Assembly: GCA_020426575.1 (NCBI GenBank)
Contig: JAGQPT010000125.1
Location: 1-35,872 of the forward strand
Length of the DNA: 35,872 nt
DNA from: Planctomycetales bacterium
GTDB taxonomy: Bacteria > Planctomycetota > Planctomycetia > Pirellulales > JAEUIK01
Direction: 5' to 3'
In this document: in pieces, positions 17,101 to 26,206 of the stretch
How the letters are laid out: each line of letters starts with the position of its first letter
How positions within the stretch are numbered: the first letter of the stretch is position 1
Translations under genes and position numbers: made by a program
Notes under the pieces: generated by a model
Database searches by the model: none
The model's input: only the letters and a program-made list of their open reading frames with translations
What the model was told of the DNA's origin: nothing

Positions 17101-20100
17101 TCGGCGGTGTACCGACGGGGGGGACGTTCAAACTCGATCTGGGGGGAAATACGACGGATGAAATCACCTTCACCGTCGACGACGACGGCGAAGGCACGGC
17201 GGAGAACATTCGCCAGGCGTTGGCACCGTTCGCCAACGTGGTGGTGACACCCGTGATTCCTTTCGTCCCGGTCGGCCCCGGCGAAGAACAAGATCCGGTG
17301 ACTGTGACCGACTACCGAATCACCTTCGTCGAAGAGGACGGCAGTACCGATCAGCCGGAAATGACCATCGCGGAAGAAAACATCACCGGTTCGGGTATAT
17401 CGGTCGAGATTGATACCGTTACCGAAGGAACAACGGGCGAGTTTCTCGCGAATCAGACGACTGGCAACAATCAGACGCGTCCCTCGGTATCTGCCGCGGC
17501 CAATGGCGAATTCGTGATCACCTGGGAATCAGGTGGGCAATTTGGCGATGCCGTCAACCGCACAAATATCGTCGCGCGACGATTTGCCAGCAACGACGCC
17601 ATCGACGATTTCGGCTTTTCTGGTCGCGGCGACTTTATCATCGGCATGTCAAGTCGGTCATTCGACGAGGCGCTGAATAACGTCGCCCCAGAAAGCGTGC
17701 AACCTCGCATCGTGACGACCGGCGATCCAGCGGACTACGTTGTGACAACCGGCCAAGGATTCGACGGCGTCGTGGCGCTGGAATACCCCGCGTTCGGCAA
17801 CTTTGAATTCTGCACCGGGTCTTTGTTGTTGACGGGGCAACACATCCTGACGGCCGCGCACTGCGTCGCCGGCTTGGCTCCTGAAGACGTTGTGATTCGC
17901 TTCGACCTGCCTTCTGGTCCGGTCCGTCTAGGGGTGAGTGAAATCCTCGTTCACCCGGGCTATTCGAACTATGCCGAGGGTAACGACATTGCGGTGCTCA
18001 CTCTGAGTTCATTCGCGCCGTCCGCCGCTGAGCGATACGACATCTATCGTGGCAGCGACGAGGTCGGCAAAGTCAGCACAAAGGTGGGATACGGACGGCA
18101 CGGTACCGGTACGGAAGGCGACACGGATTCCGATGGACGTAAACGCTCCGGCCAGAATATCTACGATGCCGTGGGCGACATTCTCGTTGGCACCCAGTAC
18201 GACTTCGGTCAAATCCTCGGCACACAACTTGCGTATGACTTTGACAACGGTGACGCCCAAAACGACTTCTTCGGGCAGGAGTTTGGCATTGGTGACACGG
18301 GGTTGGGCGACAACGAAGTCACTTCGGCTCCCGGCGACTCCGGCGGCCCAACTTTTATCGACGGCCTGATTGCCGGCGTCACTAGCTACGGGTTTGGCGG
18401 TTCCGGTTTCGTGCCCACGGACGTCGACGAGTTTTTGAATTCGAGCTTCGGCGAGGCCTCGGTTGACGCTCGAGTTTCGACCTATGCTACGTTCATTGAC
18501 ACCGCGACGGGCGGCGCCACCGGTGCCTTCCCGCTGGGCCCCGAGTTCCTCGTCAACGATCTGGCGCTACCGACAAACCAGACGCGCCCCGATGTCGCGG
18601 TTGATCTCGACGGCGACTTCGTTATCACCTGGACCAGCTACGGACAAGAAGATGGGCTGTATGGATCGGCGTACGGTTTCGTCGTCCAGAACGGCGTGTT
18701 CGCCCGACGCTTCACTGCCGATGGCGAAGGTGTCGCAAGTGAATTCCAAGTCAACGAAGTGACCAAGTTCGACCAACAGAATTCGCGCGTTGCCGTCGAC
18801 GCCGAAGGCGACTTCTTTATCGTTTGGGAGAGCCTCCAAGACGTCAACAGCACCAACACCTCGGGTGAACCGGACGATTTTGGCATCTTCGCACGTGCAT
18901 ATGCACCGTCGATGAACGGTGCTGGTCCCAACGGTGAATTCGGCCTACCCACCCGGATGAATCAGACGATCGATGGCGACCAACGTCTGGCCGGCGTTAC
19001 GTCCGACCACGACGGCGCCGTTGTGTACACCTGGAGTGGCAATGGCGAGCAACCCGGCGAGCAAGACGATCAAGGCGTGTTTCTGCGTCGGTTCGACGCC
19101 ATCTCCAGAACTGCCGGCCCGATTGTCACGGAAGTGCTTCCCTTCGACAACGACACGTTGATCGTGCGCTTCAGCGAAGACCTCAATACGATCAGCACGC
19201 TGGCCCCCGAGAGTATCACGAACGTTCTCAATTGGGCCATTTCACGTAACAACCTTGAAATCGACGAAGCGGTGGCCGACGTTGAGTTCGGACTCGACAA
19301 GGCGTTCGAGTTGGGGCTCACCGATCGCGAACTGTTCAAGTACGAAGCTGTCGTTGAACTGTCCGCGCCATTGCAAACCAACCTGGAGTATCTGCTCACG
19401 GTTCAAGACTTTGTTGAAGATGTCGACGGCAATCGACTCGACGGCAACTACGACGGAGAGCCCGGCGGCGATTTCAACGGTGTGTTCGTGATCAAGGGCG
19501 ACGAGGGGACGGGCCCCGGATTTATTGGTCCCATCGGTCCAGAAATCCCCGTCAACACCACGACCGAAAACAACCAGCGGGACTCGGCCGTGGCGGTCGC
19601 CCCCGACGGCAGTTTTGTGGTCGTTTGGACGTCAGTCAGCTCGGGGCAAGGCGACGTGTTGGCCCAACGTTTCGATGCTGCCGGTAACACCGTCGGCGGT
19701 GAATTCACGATCAACCAGGTCACGGTCGGCAATCAAGACCTCTCGCAGATCGCCATGAACGATGACGGCACCTTCCTTGTCGTCTGGGAAGGCAACGGCG
19801 TTGGGGATTCCAGCGGCATCTTTGGACGCCGCTTCGCGGCCGACGGCACGCCGCTGGGGAGCCAGTTCACCGTCAACACGACCGTCTCAGGTCTGCAGAA
19901 GAATTCCTCGGTCGCCCTGGACGCCAACGGCGACTTTATCGTTGCCTGGAGCGATTACGGATATCCCGGTAACGGGGCGGTCCGCGCACGTCGTTTCAAC
20001 GCGTCCGCCGTCGGGCAAGGAAACGACTTCCTGGTCACGACCACCGGACTGACCTCGCCGTCGGTGGCCGCCGACGCCGCGGGTAATTTTGTCGTCGTCT

Positions 20101-21689
20101 GGTCCCGGTTTGACGCCATCAACGGCTTCGACGTATATGCACAGTTGTATGACAGCAACGGCAACGCTAACGGCGTGCCGTTGCCCGTCAACGACTACAA
20201 GACTGCCAATCAAACCGGTTCGAAGGTCGGCATGGACGACAACGGCAACTTCGTGGTCGTCTGGAACAGCTTCCAGCAGGACGGTTTCGGCTACGGAGTC
20301 TATGGCCGACGCTTCAACGCTGCCGGCGTCAAACTGGGTGACGAGTTCCGTGCCAATACGGAAACATTCGGCGATCAGTACCAGGCCGACGTGCACATGG
20401 ACGGTATCGGCAATTTCACGATCGTCTGGACCGGTGAATACGCCGACGACGACGGGTTGGGAGTGCTGGTACGACGTTACACGGCCGACGGAGCACCGTT
20501 GGGTGTTGAAGAGGTCGTAAACACGACCACGGCCGAGGATCAATTCAAACCTGCCGTGGGGGCCAATGATTTGGGGCGGGCGGTCATCACCTGGACGGGC
20601 GACGACGACGATTTGCTCACCGACTTCACTGACGTCTTCGCCCAGCGGTACAATTTTGGCTCTGCTGCCTCCGGCTCCGTTCCCTCGGTGACGCAAGTGA
20701 TTCTTGCCGGCGCCAGCACCACGCACAGCGACTATCACGTTCCCAGTGGCAATGGTAACCAACTCCTCACGATTCCCGTCGGCGGTGTCGACGAAATCAA
20801 GATCGTGTTTAGCCAAGACGTCAATGTCACACAAAACGACCTCTCGGTCGTTGGGGTGACCCACGGCACGTATTCGTTCAGTGGATTCAGCTACGACAGC
20901 GGGTCACGAACCGCGACCTGGACCGTCAATGGGCTGGCACAGGGCGATGCGATCACGCTCACGCTCAGTGACAACGTCAACGCCAAAGTTGGTGGTCGAT
21001 TGCTCGACGGCGAGTGGGACAATCCAACGAGCCTGGCCGATGCCAGCAGTTCGACCTTCCCGTCCGGCAACGGCGCCCAAGGCGGCAACTTCATCTTCAA
21101 GTTCCGCGTCCTCCCCGGTGACGCCAATCAAGACAGCGTCGTCAACGGTCTGGATTACATCGTGTGGGCCCAACATTCCGATACCGTCGGTGGCGCGCAA
21201 TTCACCGACGCCGACTTCAACGGCGACGGCAATGTCAACGGTCTCGACTACATCGAGTGGGCGACTCACGTCGACACGAACCAGAACTCCCAGAGCCTCG
21301 TCGCCGAATTCGACGCTCTCGATTTCGGCAGCCTGTATCTGGACTTTGCCGCCAATTTCGACTCCTACGTGACCCCCAACACGTCCGGTGACTACGACGG
21401 TGACGGGCACGTCAGCAGCCTCGACTACCTACTGTTGGTCCGCAGTCTGGGGAACATACAATCGTTCGGCAGCGAAGCGCCGGTAACCGTATCCAGCTAT
21501 GCAGAGACGGGTAGCACGCTCCTGCCGGTGTCAAGCACGGAGGCCGCCGTCGACCAACTCTTCGTCGACCTCGACATCGAGAGCGAGGAAGACAGCGTGT
21601 TGGACGAGGACGTCGATTGGTTCGATATGCATACCGACGCCATCGACGAATTGGCGCTTTCAGCCGCCATCGACCTGCTGGATGAGTAA
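14145..21689 (+). CDS. Giant secreted repeat protein with internal trypsin-like protease and C-terminal dockerin
   Basis: A 2514-residue extracellular protein. EPLEDRRLLS at 33-42 is the planctomycete N-terminal motif of exported proteins. About 21 repeats of 45-60 residues follow, each with a core such as DGDFVVTWxSxGQDG, then YAQRYDxxGxxxG, then EFxVN; they look like beta-propeller or beta-sandwich units. Two Ig-like segments of the Big_5 type each begin TAGPIVT (about 660-810 and 1654-1790). A complete S1 serine protease sits between repeats 11 and 12 (about 1195-1470), with H1239 (LTAAHC), D1281 (NDIAVLTL) and S1399 (GDSGGP). The C-terminus has a dockerin-like pair of calcium loops (GDANQDSVVNGLDYIVW at about 2325; DFNGDGNVNGLDYIEW), and a third loop (GDYDGDGHVSSLDYLLL) near 2418. 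No sorting signal follows the dockerin, only an acidic tail. AGGAG ten bases upstream supports this start. Confidence 0.92.
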   Translation: MYPDISAKISSMFSRRDSRAGVAKHQRQRLHAEPLEDRRLLSLSALTANSDAQQVLIDTGGLEATQHKLAADFDGDFVVAWVSQGDIYAQLLDRNGVVMRDTFRVNEVPSGALSAPTVAMDADGDFVVAWQGPGPEYGSGTDIYARRFNSVGVAQGVDFRVNSNITNPQFTPSVAMDVVGDFVVTWANQGQDASFFNHVSAQRYDRFGNPVGAEFVVNSPTTEIHRNPDIDLGRDGRFVITWERGPDVYAKLYNADATLIRDEWQIVPNPASDGTEWVTSQPSVDFDSAGNFFVAYTRGSFDVEDADGQFAFFSNYMQAFDAAGTLLTFPDDIGLGMGYEFQLDNLSIDPQPNLRPDGFDGFNVFYGTQTRPTISTDADGDTIVAQDGYGQDGSRGFFPIAGQQPVLPVAGDPNGALIAQFAASPLPGGEFNDFNVLISDSYVNTNVDHINDATIIRVQDVDFGDGFGPVMYGGTFTLEMLVSVQSATPGFSTTISEELAAITLPENMNDWPQTIQDAILALNIANYDENMTYANSPVRVSIVTPASPDFKNGFFNFRIDYQDGWHDRWINFNILDNQLEATAEPLDEGTEPAEPMPVNLMIEHGFKSAGQQIKRSDVEGTYQWNHQVEVQPDGDFISVWGEFPTNELYYRRFDELTDTAGPIVTDLMTVDNLSVSDGDFIFDPVQKMTVVFDEQMAASTVQNPANWAINRLDGDSPQQIYGGITKIEYGLNKSFELGLSPTPTNKWEAVVTFDGNGPLPGVTPLQDGVYELVGTTALRDRSLNALARTGFVPAGEQFARGFRVQLPDGDESRVNSTVPGNQATESPQTIAGDADGDFAIVWTSDGQDGDGLGVFAQLYNADRTPRGPEFQVNSTTAGDQDYPSIAMDSDGDFVVTWTSFNDETLWDIYAQRYDSGGNPIGDEFLVNTETESIQRYSTVALDNDGDFVITWQSYGQDESGYGVYAQRYSREGYRVGGANEIQLLTIGGVPTGGTFKLDLGGNTTDEITFTVDDDGEGTAENIRQALAPFANVVVTPVIPFVPVGPGEEQDPVTVTDYRITFVEEDGSTDQPEMTIAEENITGSGISVEIDTVTEGTTGEFLANQTTGNNQTRPSVSAAANGEFVITWESGGQFGDAVNRTNIVARRFASNDAIDDFGFSGRGDFIIGMSSRSFDEALNNVAPESVQPRIVTTGDPADYVVTTGQGFDGVVALEYPAFGNFEFCTGSLLLTGQHILTAAHCVAGLAPEDVVIRFDLPSGPVRLGVSEILVHPGYSNYAEGNDIAVLTLSSFAPSAAERYDIYRGSDEVGKVSTKVGYGRHGTGTEGDTDSDGRKRSGQNIYDAVGDILVGTQYDFGQILGTQLAYDFDNGDAQNDFFGQEFGIGDTGLGDNEVTSAPGDSGGPTFIDGLIAGVTSYGFGGSGFVPTDVDEFLNSSFGEASVDARVSTYATFIDTATGGATGAFPLGPEFLVNDLALPTNQTRPDVAVDLDGDFVITWTSYGQEDGLYGSAYGFVVQNGVFARRFTADGEGVASEFQVNEVTKFDQQNSRVAVDAEGDFFIVWESLQDVNSTNTSGEPDDFGIFARAYAPSMNGAGPNGEFGLPTRMNQTIDGDQRLAGVTSDHDGAVVYTWSGNGEQPGEQDDQGVFLRRFDAISRTAGPIVTEVLPFDNDTLIVRFSEDLNTISTLAPESITNVLNWAISRNNLEIDEAVADVEFGLDKAFELGLTDRELFKYEAVVELSAPLQTNLEYLLTVQDFVEDVDGNRLDGNYDGEPGGDFNGVFVIKGDEGTGPGFIGPIGPEIPVNTTTENNQRDSAVAVAPDGSFVVVWTSVSSGQGDVLAQRFDAAGNTVGGEFTINQVTVGNQDLSQIAMNDDGTFLVVWEGNGVGDSSGIFGRRFAADGTPLGSQFTVNTTVSGLQKNSSVALDANGDFIVAWSDYGYPGNGAVRARRFNASAVGQGNDFLVTTTGLTSPSVAADAAGNFVVVWSRFDAINGFDVYAQLYDSNGNANGVPLPVNDYKTANQTGSKVGMDDNGNFVVVWNSFQQDGFGYGVYGRRFNAAGVKLGDEFRANTETFGDQYQADVHMDGIGNFTIVWTGEYADDDGLGVLVRRYTADGAPLGVEEVVNTTTAEDQFKPAVGANDLGRAVITWTGDDDDLLTDFTDVFAQRYNFGSAASGSVPSVTQVILAGASTTHSDYHVPSGNGNQLLTIPVGGVDEIKIVFSQDVNVTQNDLSVVGVTHGTYSFSGFSYDSGSRTATWTVNGLAQGDAITLTLSDNVNAKVGGRLLDGEWDNPTSLADASSSTFPSGNGAQGGNFIFKFRVLPGDANQDSVVNGLDYIVWAQHSDTVGGAQFTDADFNGDGNVNGLDYIEWATHVDTNQNSQSLVAEFDALDFGSLYLDFAANFDSYVTPNTSGDYDGDGHVSSLDYLLLVRSLGNIQSFGSEAPVTVSSYAETGSTLLPVSSTEAAVDQLFVDLDIESEEDSVLDEDVDWFDMHTDAIDELALSAAIDLLDE

Positions 21690-21734
21690 GCCTTTTGGAT
21701 GAGTAGGCCGAGCTGATCCACGCGAGCCTGCTGC

Positions 21735-21779
21735 CCTGGTGGCCTTTCCCTCGCGTCTATCGCGGAAGACGCCACCAGG
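21735..21779. terminator. Hairpin between convergent genes
   Basis: CCTGGTGGC (21735-21743) pairs perfectly with GCCACCAGG (21771-21779), and the 27-nt interior can form a partial inner stem. It lies midway between two converging stop codons, so it could terminate transcription from both sides. No T tract is seen on either strand. Confidence 0.4.
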
Positions 21780-21841
21780 AGCGGACGGCCGTCGAGGCAA
21801 CGTGTGACGACGGCGAACTCGGTGCCGCGCTGGGCCGGTGG

Positions 21842-24800
21842 TCAATTCGTCTTGAGGTCTGTGCTGCGCGGTCGCCGGGTGAGCGTTTCCGGTGTCGTGA
21901 GATAATCGAACAAGTCGGCAATCTCTTCGAGCTCGAGACCGTCAAGCAAGCCAGTCGGCATCGCCGAGACAAGAGCCGGGGCGATCTCTTCTACGTCATC
22001 GTTAGGAATCGTCCGTTTTTCGCCGTTCGAGTCGAGTACGACGATGGCGTCGGCGCCGGCCGCGCCGACCAGGCCCGTTACCGTCATCCCGTCAATGGTG
22101 ACGACGGTCTTACTCGTGTACTGGTCGGAGATCACGTGCGAGGGGAACATGATCGATTCAAGGATTTCCTTCTTCTGGAATCGACGCGCCAGAGTCGTCA
22201 AGTCGGGTCCGAATCCCTCGCCGCGTTCACCCATGCGGTGACACTTCAGACATTGGGCCTTCTCGAATACCAATGCTCCGCGGTGCACGTCGCCCTGCCG
22301 CCCCTCGTCGGAGTTGAGGAACGTGAGCAATTCGTCATAGGTCCACTTGGCTCCTTCCGGTTCGACCGGCAACTCGGCCGGTAACGCGCCGGGGTGCATC
22401 GTGGCGTACCACTGTTGCCAGGCCGACAACGCCTCGGCAACGGGCTGGCCAGCGTCAGTCAATTGGCTGCCGGTCCAACGTTCCAGCAGGTTGACCGCCT
22501 GTTGGCCGCCTTGTTCTCCTAGCCGTAGGCCACTGAGGATGACGTTTCGTAGCGAATCGGCGTCGTCGGTACTGCGGTCGACCGTGGCAAGTTTTGCCAA
22601 AACCTCTTGAGCGGCCACGCCGTCGACGACGGTAAGCGAGTCAACCAACAGCGGCCAGTTGTCACCGCCCGGTTCCTGGGCAATTGCCATGGCCAGTTCG
22701 GCGCGGCGTTCCGGCTCGTTTTCGTACGTTTCGCGCAGGTAGGCCATCGCCAGGTTTTCCCGGCTTTGTCCCAACACGGCAGCAATACCGGTGCGCAGCC
22801 GGCCTGCCGATTCGCTGTCCGACTCCTGCAGTTGCTGGTCCATCCGCATCAGGTGGGCAAGCAGACCAGGGGACGGGTTGTCGGCCATGGCTCCCAGGGC
22901 GAGCAACGCCGCCGTGGGAAGTTCGGCGCCGTGTTCGAGCACCATCTTGCGTTCCTCTTCACTCATGTCCTTGAAAAAGTCACGGACAAAATTGTCGACG
23001 TAGCGGGACAGGCTGAAACCGCCTTCTTGCTGGCGAGCCGACTCATAAAACTCTAGCAACTCGAGCTTTTCCTGCGGGGTCCAGCCCGCGCGCAGAAAGC
23101 GCGCGTGCGAGGCCACGTGAATCTTCTCTTCCATGGGGATTTCCGTACGGAGCTGGGCCATCAATTTCTCCGCAACACCGTCGTGCTGTAGATAAACCAG
23201 CAGGCGCACCAGCTCGCGGTTGATCGCGCTATTGTCCGACGGATACTTCTCGGCCAGTTGCGCCGACAGTCGGGGTACGTCCTCGGGAGCGACTTCACCG
23301 CGAATCAGCGCCAGTTCGGCAACGCGGAGCACGGCTGCCGTGTCGTCCCACGGCAAATTGACGTCGAGGAATTCACTCACGCCGTCGAGGATCGCCTCGT
23401 TGCTCGACGCAGGGTCGTCCACCATCAACAGCGCCACGGCACCACGTGTGAACACCCGGCAATCGCGATGCTGCAGCACTTGCGAGCGCCACTGATCGAC
23501 CGGCACCCGTTCCAGCGCCCGTCGCGCGGCCCAGGCGACAAAGCGGTCTTCGTCGGCCATCATTTCGACAAGCTGCGCGGCCGGTGCCACACTGTCGCTG
23601 CGAACGATTGATTCGCAGGCGGTCCGCCTGACCAGCGGATCCGGATCGTCGAGCAAGCGCACGAGAGTCCGCCCAGTAGCGTCGTCGACGTGGATCCCCA
23701 ACAGATACGCCGCCTTGGCACGTACGGTGCTCTCGCGATCGCCCGTGAGTTGAACCAGCAACTTCTGCGTGGGGAAGGGACCGAAGAGTTGCATCAATTC
23801 GAGCGCGCGAACGCGGTCCTTTGTTTCATAACGGCTACTACCCGCCACGGCGGCGAGTTGCCGCGACCAAAGATCTTCTCCCAACTCTTCTTTCACCTGG
23901 GCGACGCGGTCACGTCCCCAGCTACTGCTGAGCTGGGGCTGGCGAATCGCCCGCATCACGCCGTCGAGTTCCGGCTGCGGCGGCACACGGCCGTTCCAAA
24001 TGATGCGATACACGCCGCCTTCGGTACCACGGCCGCCGGTCGAGAAGTAGAGCCAACCATCGGGCCCCACTTCCAAATCGGTGACGTTGAGTGGACGGCC
24101 GACGAGGAACTCGCGGGTTTGCGCTTCATACGAGCCACCCTTGCGGCGGAGCTTCACGGCAAGAATGCGCCCCATCGACCAATCGCCGACGAACAGCGCG
24201 TCGTGGAATCGGGCAGGGAAACGGTAGTGGTCGTAGAGGGTGACGCCCGTGGGCGACCCGCGACCCGTATCGACAATTGCCGGCAGGCTGTCGACGTAGT
24301 AGTCAGGCCACTTGGCCCAACCGCTTCGCCAGCCAAACTCGGCGCCGGGCGTGACGTGGTTGATCCGCGTGGGGCGATACCAGGGCAGCCCCTCGTCCCA
24401 CTCCATGTCCGAGTCATAGGTGAACAGTTCGCCCTGGCGGTTGAAGGCGAAGTCGTACGTATTGCGCAGTCCGCCGGCGACGCGTTCGATAAACTTCCCG
24501 TCGGCGTCGGTGCGCAGGATCGTGCCCCCCGGCGCCTTGACGCCGACGGCGTGGCCACCAGCGTCTTCATAGCGCGGTTGCACTAGGTCGCCTTCGTAGA
24601 AGTGATCGTGTGGACTGCTCGGCTGTACGTCGCTCAGTAATTCGGCATGATTGCCAAACGTCAGATAAATCATGCCGTCGGGGCCGAGCACCACGGCGTG
24701 AGGTCCGTGCTCGCTCATATCGCCGTCGATTGCAAACAACAGATCGATCCGCTCGGCCTGACCATCTCCGTCGTCGTCGCTGAGCCGGTAAAAGCCCGTG

Positions 24801-25693
24801 CCTTCAGGTCCGTCGCCCGTGGCGTAGACTTTGCCATTGAGCGCCAGGAGCCCCTGGGAGTTTTTGATCCGATCGGAGAACTCGGTGACGGTTTCGATAA
24901 TGCCGTCCCCGTCGTCATCGCGAACAATCGCCAGGGAACCGCCTTCGCGCGAGACGATCAGTTGACCGCGCTCGTCGAACGTCATGGCAATGGCGCCGCC
25001 CATTTCCTCAGGAGCGACGACGCGTTGGATGCGAAAATCCGGCGCAATCATGAATCGGCCGTGCGCGGCACCACCGGCCACCTCGGTCTGTTCGCTCCAG
25101 GGAGTCGTGCGGCCGAATTCGCCGAAGCTGGTCGAAGCCGTCCAGTTGCGGTCATTGAAGCGTCGAGTTTGCCAACCGAGAAATTTTTGCGAGCCGCTCT
25201 TCCAGGTGCCGTCAGTTGAATACGAGACGTCGGTGCTGCCCTGGCCACGCACGCTGACGACGGCCACGAGCCCTGCGGCGCCTGGAGCGGCGTTCGTCGC
25301 CTCGACGGCCACTACGTTGCGACCGCTGACCAGGTAGCGTGTGATGTCGTAGCTGTCGAGCGTGCGCCAGTCGTCGCCCTGCCCAACGTGCCGGCCGTTG
25401 ACGTACAGTTCGTAGGCATCGTCACAGGCGATGCGGATTTGTCCCGAAGCGGGGTCGCGGACGTCGAACGACTTGCGGAAGTAGACCGTCCCCTGAGGCG
25501 CTTCATCGCGAGGGAACTCTGCCGACCAGATCCATTCGGCATCGCCGGACGACTCGATGGCGCTGGCACCGTCGGCGTCCTGTGCTCGGACCACCGCGAC
25601 AGACATCACGAGCAAAGACGTGACCAGCATCAGCCACGTGGCCAGAATTGTGGTCCTGCGCAACGACAGGGCGTTCGATGTTATCGCGTTCAT
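21842..25693 (-). CDS. Propeller–HEAT–cytochrome c protein (PVC 'membrane-bound dehydrogenase' type)
   Basis: A 1283-residue exported protein. The ATG at 25693 is preferred because GAAGGA lies five bases upstream and a signal peptide follows (LRRTTILATWLMLVTSLLVM, cleavage near VVRAQ); the frame runs 19 codons further upstream. In order: a galactose-binding-like domain (about 48-190; YFRKSFDV, DDAYELYVNGRHV); a six-bladed propeller resembling soluble sugar dehydrogenases (about 205-600; HGPHAVVLGPDGMIYLTFGN, VGPDGWLYFSTGGRG); HEAT repeats (about 630-1050); and a c-type haem domain with C1148-x-x-C1151-H1152 (CLKCH) followed by GFGPDLTTLARRF. This layout is common and expanded in Planctomycetes. 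It is thought to oxidise sugars or polyols and pass electrons to the haem, but the substrate is unknown. It converges on the giant repeat gene. Confidence 0.93.
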   Translation of the reverse strand: MNAITSNALSLRRTTILATWLMLVTSLLVMSVAVVRAQDADGASAIESSGDAEWIWSAEFPRDEAPQGTVYFRKSFDVRDPASGQIRIACDDAYELYVNGRHVGQGDDWRTLDSYDITRYLVSGRNVVAVEATNAAPGAAGLVAVVSVRGQGSTDVSYSTDGTWKSGSQKFLGWQTRRFNDRNWTASTSFGEFGRTTPWSEQTEVAGGAAHGRFMIAPDFRIQRVVAPEEMGGAIAMTFDERGQLIVSREGGSLAIVRDDDGDGIIETVTEFSDRIKNSQGLLALNGKVYATGDGPEGTGFYRLSDDDGDGQAERIDLLFAIDGDMSEHGPHAVVLGPDGMIYLTFGNHAELLSDVQPSSPHDHFYEGDLVQPRYEDAGGHAVGVKAPGGTILRTDADGKFIERVAGGLRNTYDFAFNRQGELFTYDSDMEWDEGLPWYRPTRINHVTPGAEFGWRSGWAKWPDYYVDSLPAIVDTGRGSPTGVTLYDHYRFPARFHDALFVGDWSMGRILAVKLRRKGGSYEAQTREFLVGRPLNVTDLEVGPDGWLYFSTGGRGTEGGVYRIIWNGRVPPQPELDGVMRAIRQPQLSSSWGRDRVAQVKEELGEDLWSRQLAAVAGSSRYETKDRVRALELMQLFGPFPTQKLLVQLTGDRESTVRAKAAYLLGIHVDDATGRTLVRLLDDPDPLVRRTACESIVRSDSVAPAAQLVEMMADEDRFVAWAARRALERVPVDQWRSQVLQHRDCRVFTRGAVALLMVDDPASSNEAILDGVSEFLDVNLPWDDTAAVLRVAELALIRGEVAPEDVPRLSAQLAEKYPSDNSAINRELVRLLVYLQHDGVAEKLMAQLRTEIPMEEKIHVASHARFLRAGWTPQEKLELLEFYESARQQEGGFSLSRYVDNFVRDFFKDMSEEERKMVLEHGAELPTAALLALGAMADNPSPGLLAHLMRMDQQLQESDSESAGRLRTGIAAVLGQSRENLAMAYLRETYENEPERRAELAMAIAQEPGGDNWPLLVDSLTVVDGVAAQEVLAKLATVDRSTDDADSLRNVILSGLRLGEQGGQQAVNLLERWTGSQLTDAGQPVAEALSAWQQWYATMHPGALPAELPVEPEGAKWTYDELLTFLNSDEGRQGDVHRGALVFEKAQCLKCHRMGERGEGFGPDLTTLARRFQKKEILESIMFPSHVISDQYTSKTVVTIDGMTVTGLVGAAGADAIVVLDSNGEKRTIPNDDVEEIAPALVSAMPTGLLDGLELEEIADLFDYLTTPETLTRRPRSTDLKTN

Positions 25694-26206
25694 GGTTCCT
25701 TCCACTTGCGACGATGAAGAGTTCCTCAGCGGACGGTGCTGAAAACGCACCTCCCGCGAAGATTACGCGGCCAACCTCCGTGGACGTAGGGGCGGTAAGT
25801 TAGCATGGTTTGCCAAAACCGATCAACAACAGTGTGACGGGCAAGCCAGACAAGTCCGCGCCGGCAAGGCGAGTGACGGCCGACGTGCCGGTTCGCGCCC
25901 GAGATGCTGGCTACTGGAGCTAGCACCCGTGGAGTGTCCGCCGGAAGTGCCGCAACGTTGACAAGCACTCAAACGGGGGCGTCGACGGGGTACATTGACC
26001 CGACCCAACCCATTGTTTAGCGTACGGTTGCGACGCGCCGGCTCGTTGGCCTGCTCCGGAGATTCCTAGCAGTACTGCCCCCCGGATATGGCGGGACCTA
26101 GTCCGCCCCTGCGAGCGAGTGCCACCGAACCGGGCCGTTGCGAATGCTCGACACCGCCGCTAGTCCCGAAGGCGGCGAAACTGATGTCCCCAAACCGGAT
26201 GCAGAT
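25694..26206. other. Intergenic region between divergent genes
   Basis: These 513 bases lie between the leftward dehydrogenase-type gene and the rightward binding-protein gene. On the reverse strand a weak promoter-like pair is possible (TTGATC complementary to 25821-25826, 18 bases, TAACTT). No promoter with good matches is seen for the rightward gene. Part of the right end may be coding if the binding-protein gene starts earlier, at 26144 (ATG) or 26138 (TTG). Confidence 0.3.

Noticed and set aside
19887-20864. 325-codon reverse frame within the giant repeat gene
   Set aside because: Follows the DNA repeats of the coding strand; no independent start signal or domain.
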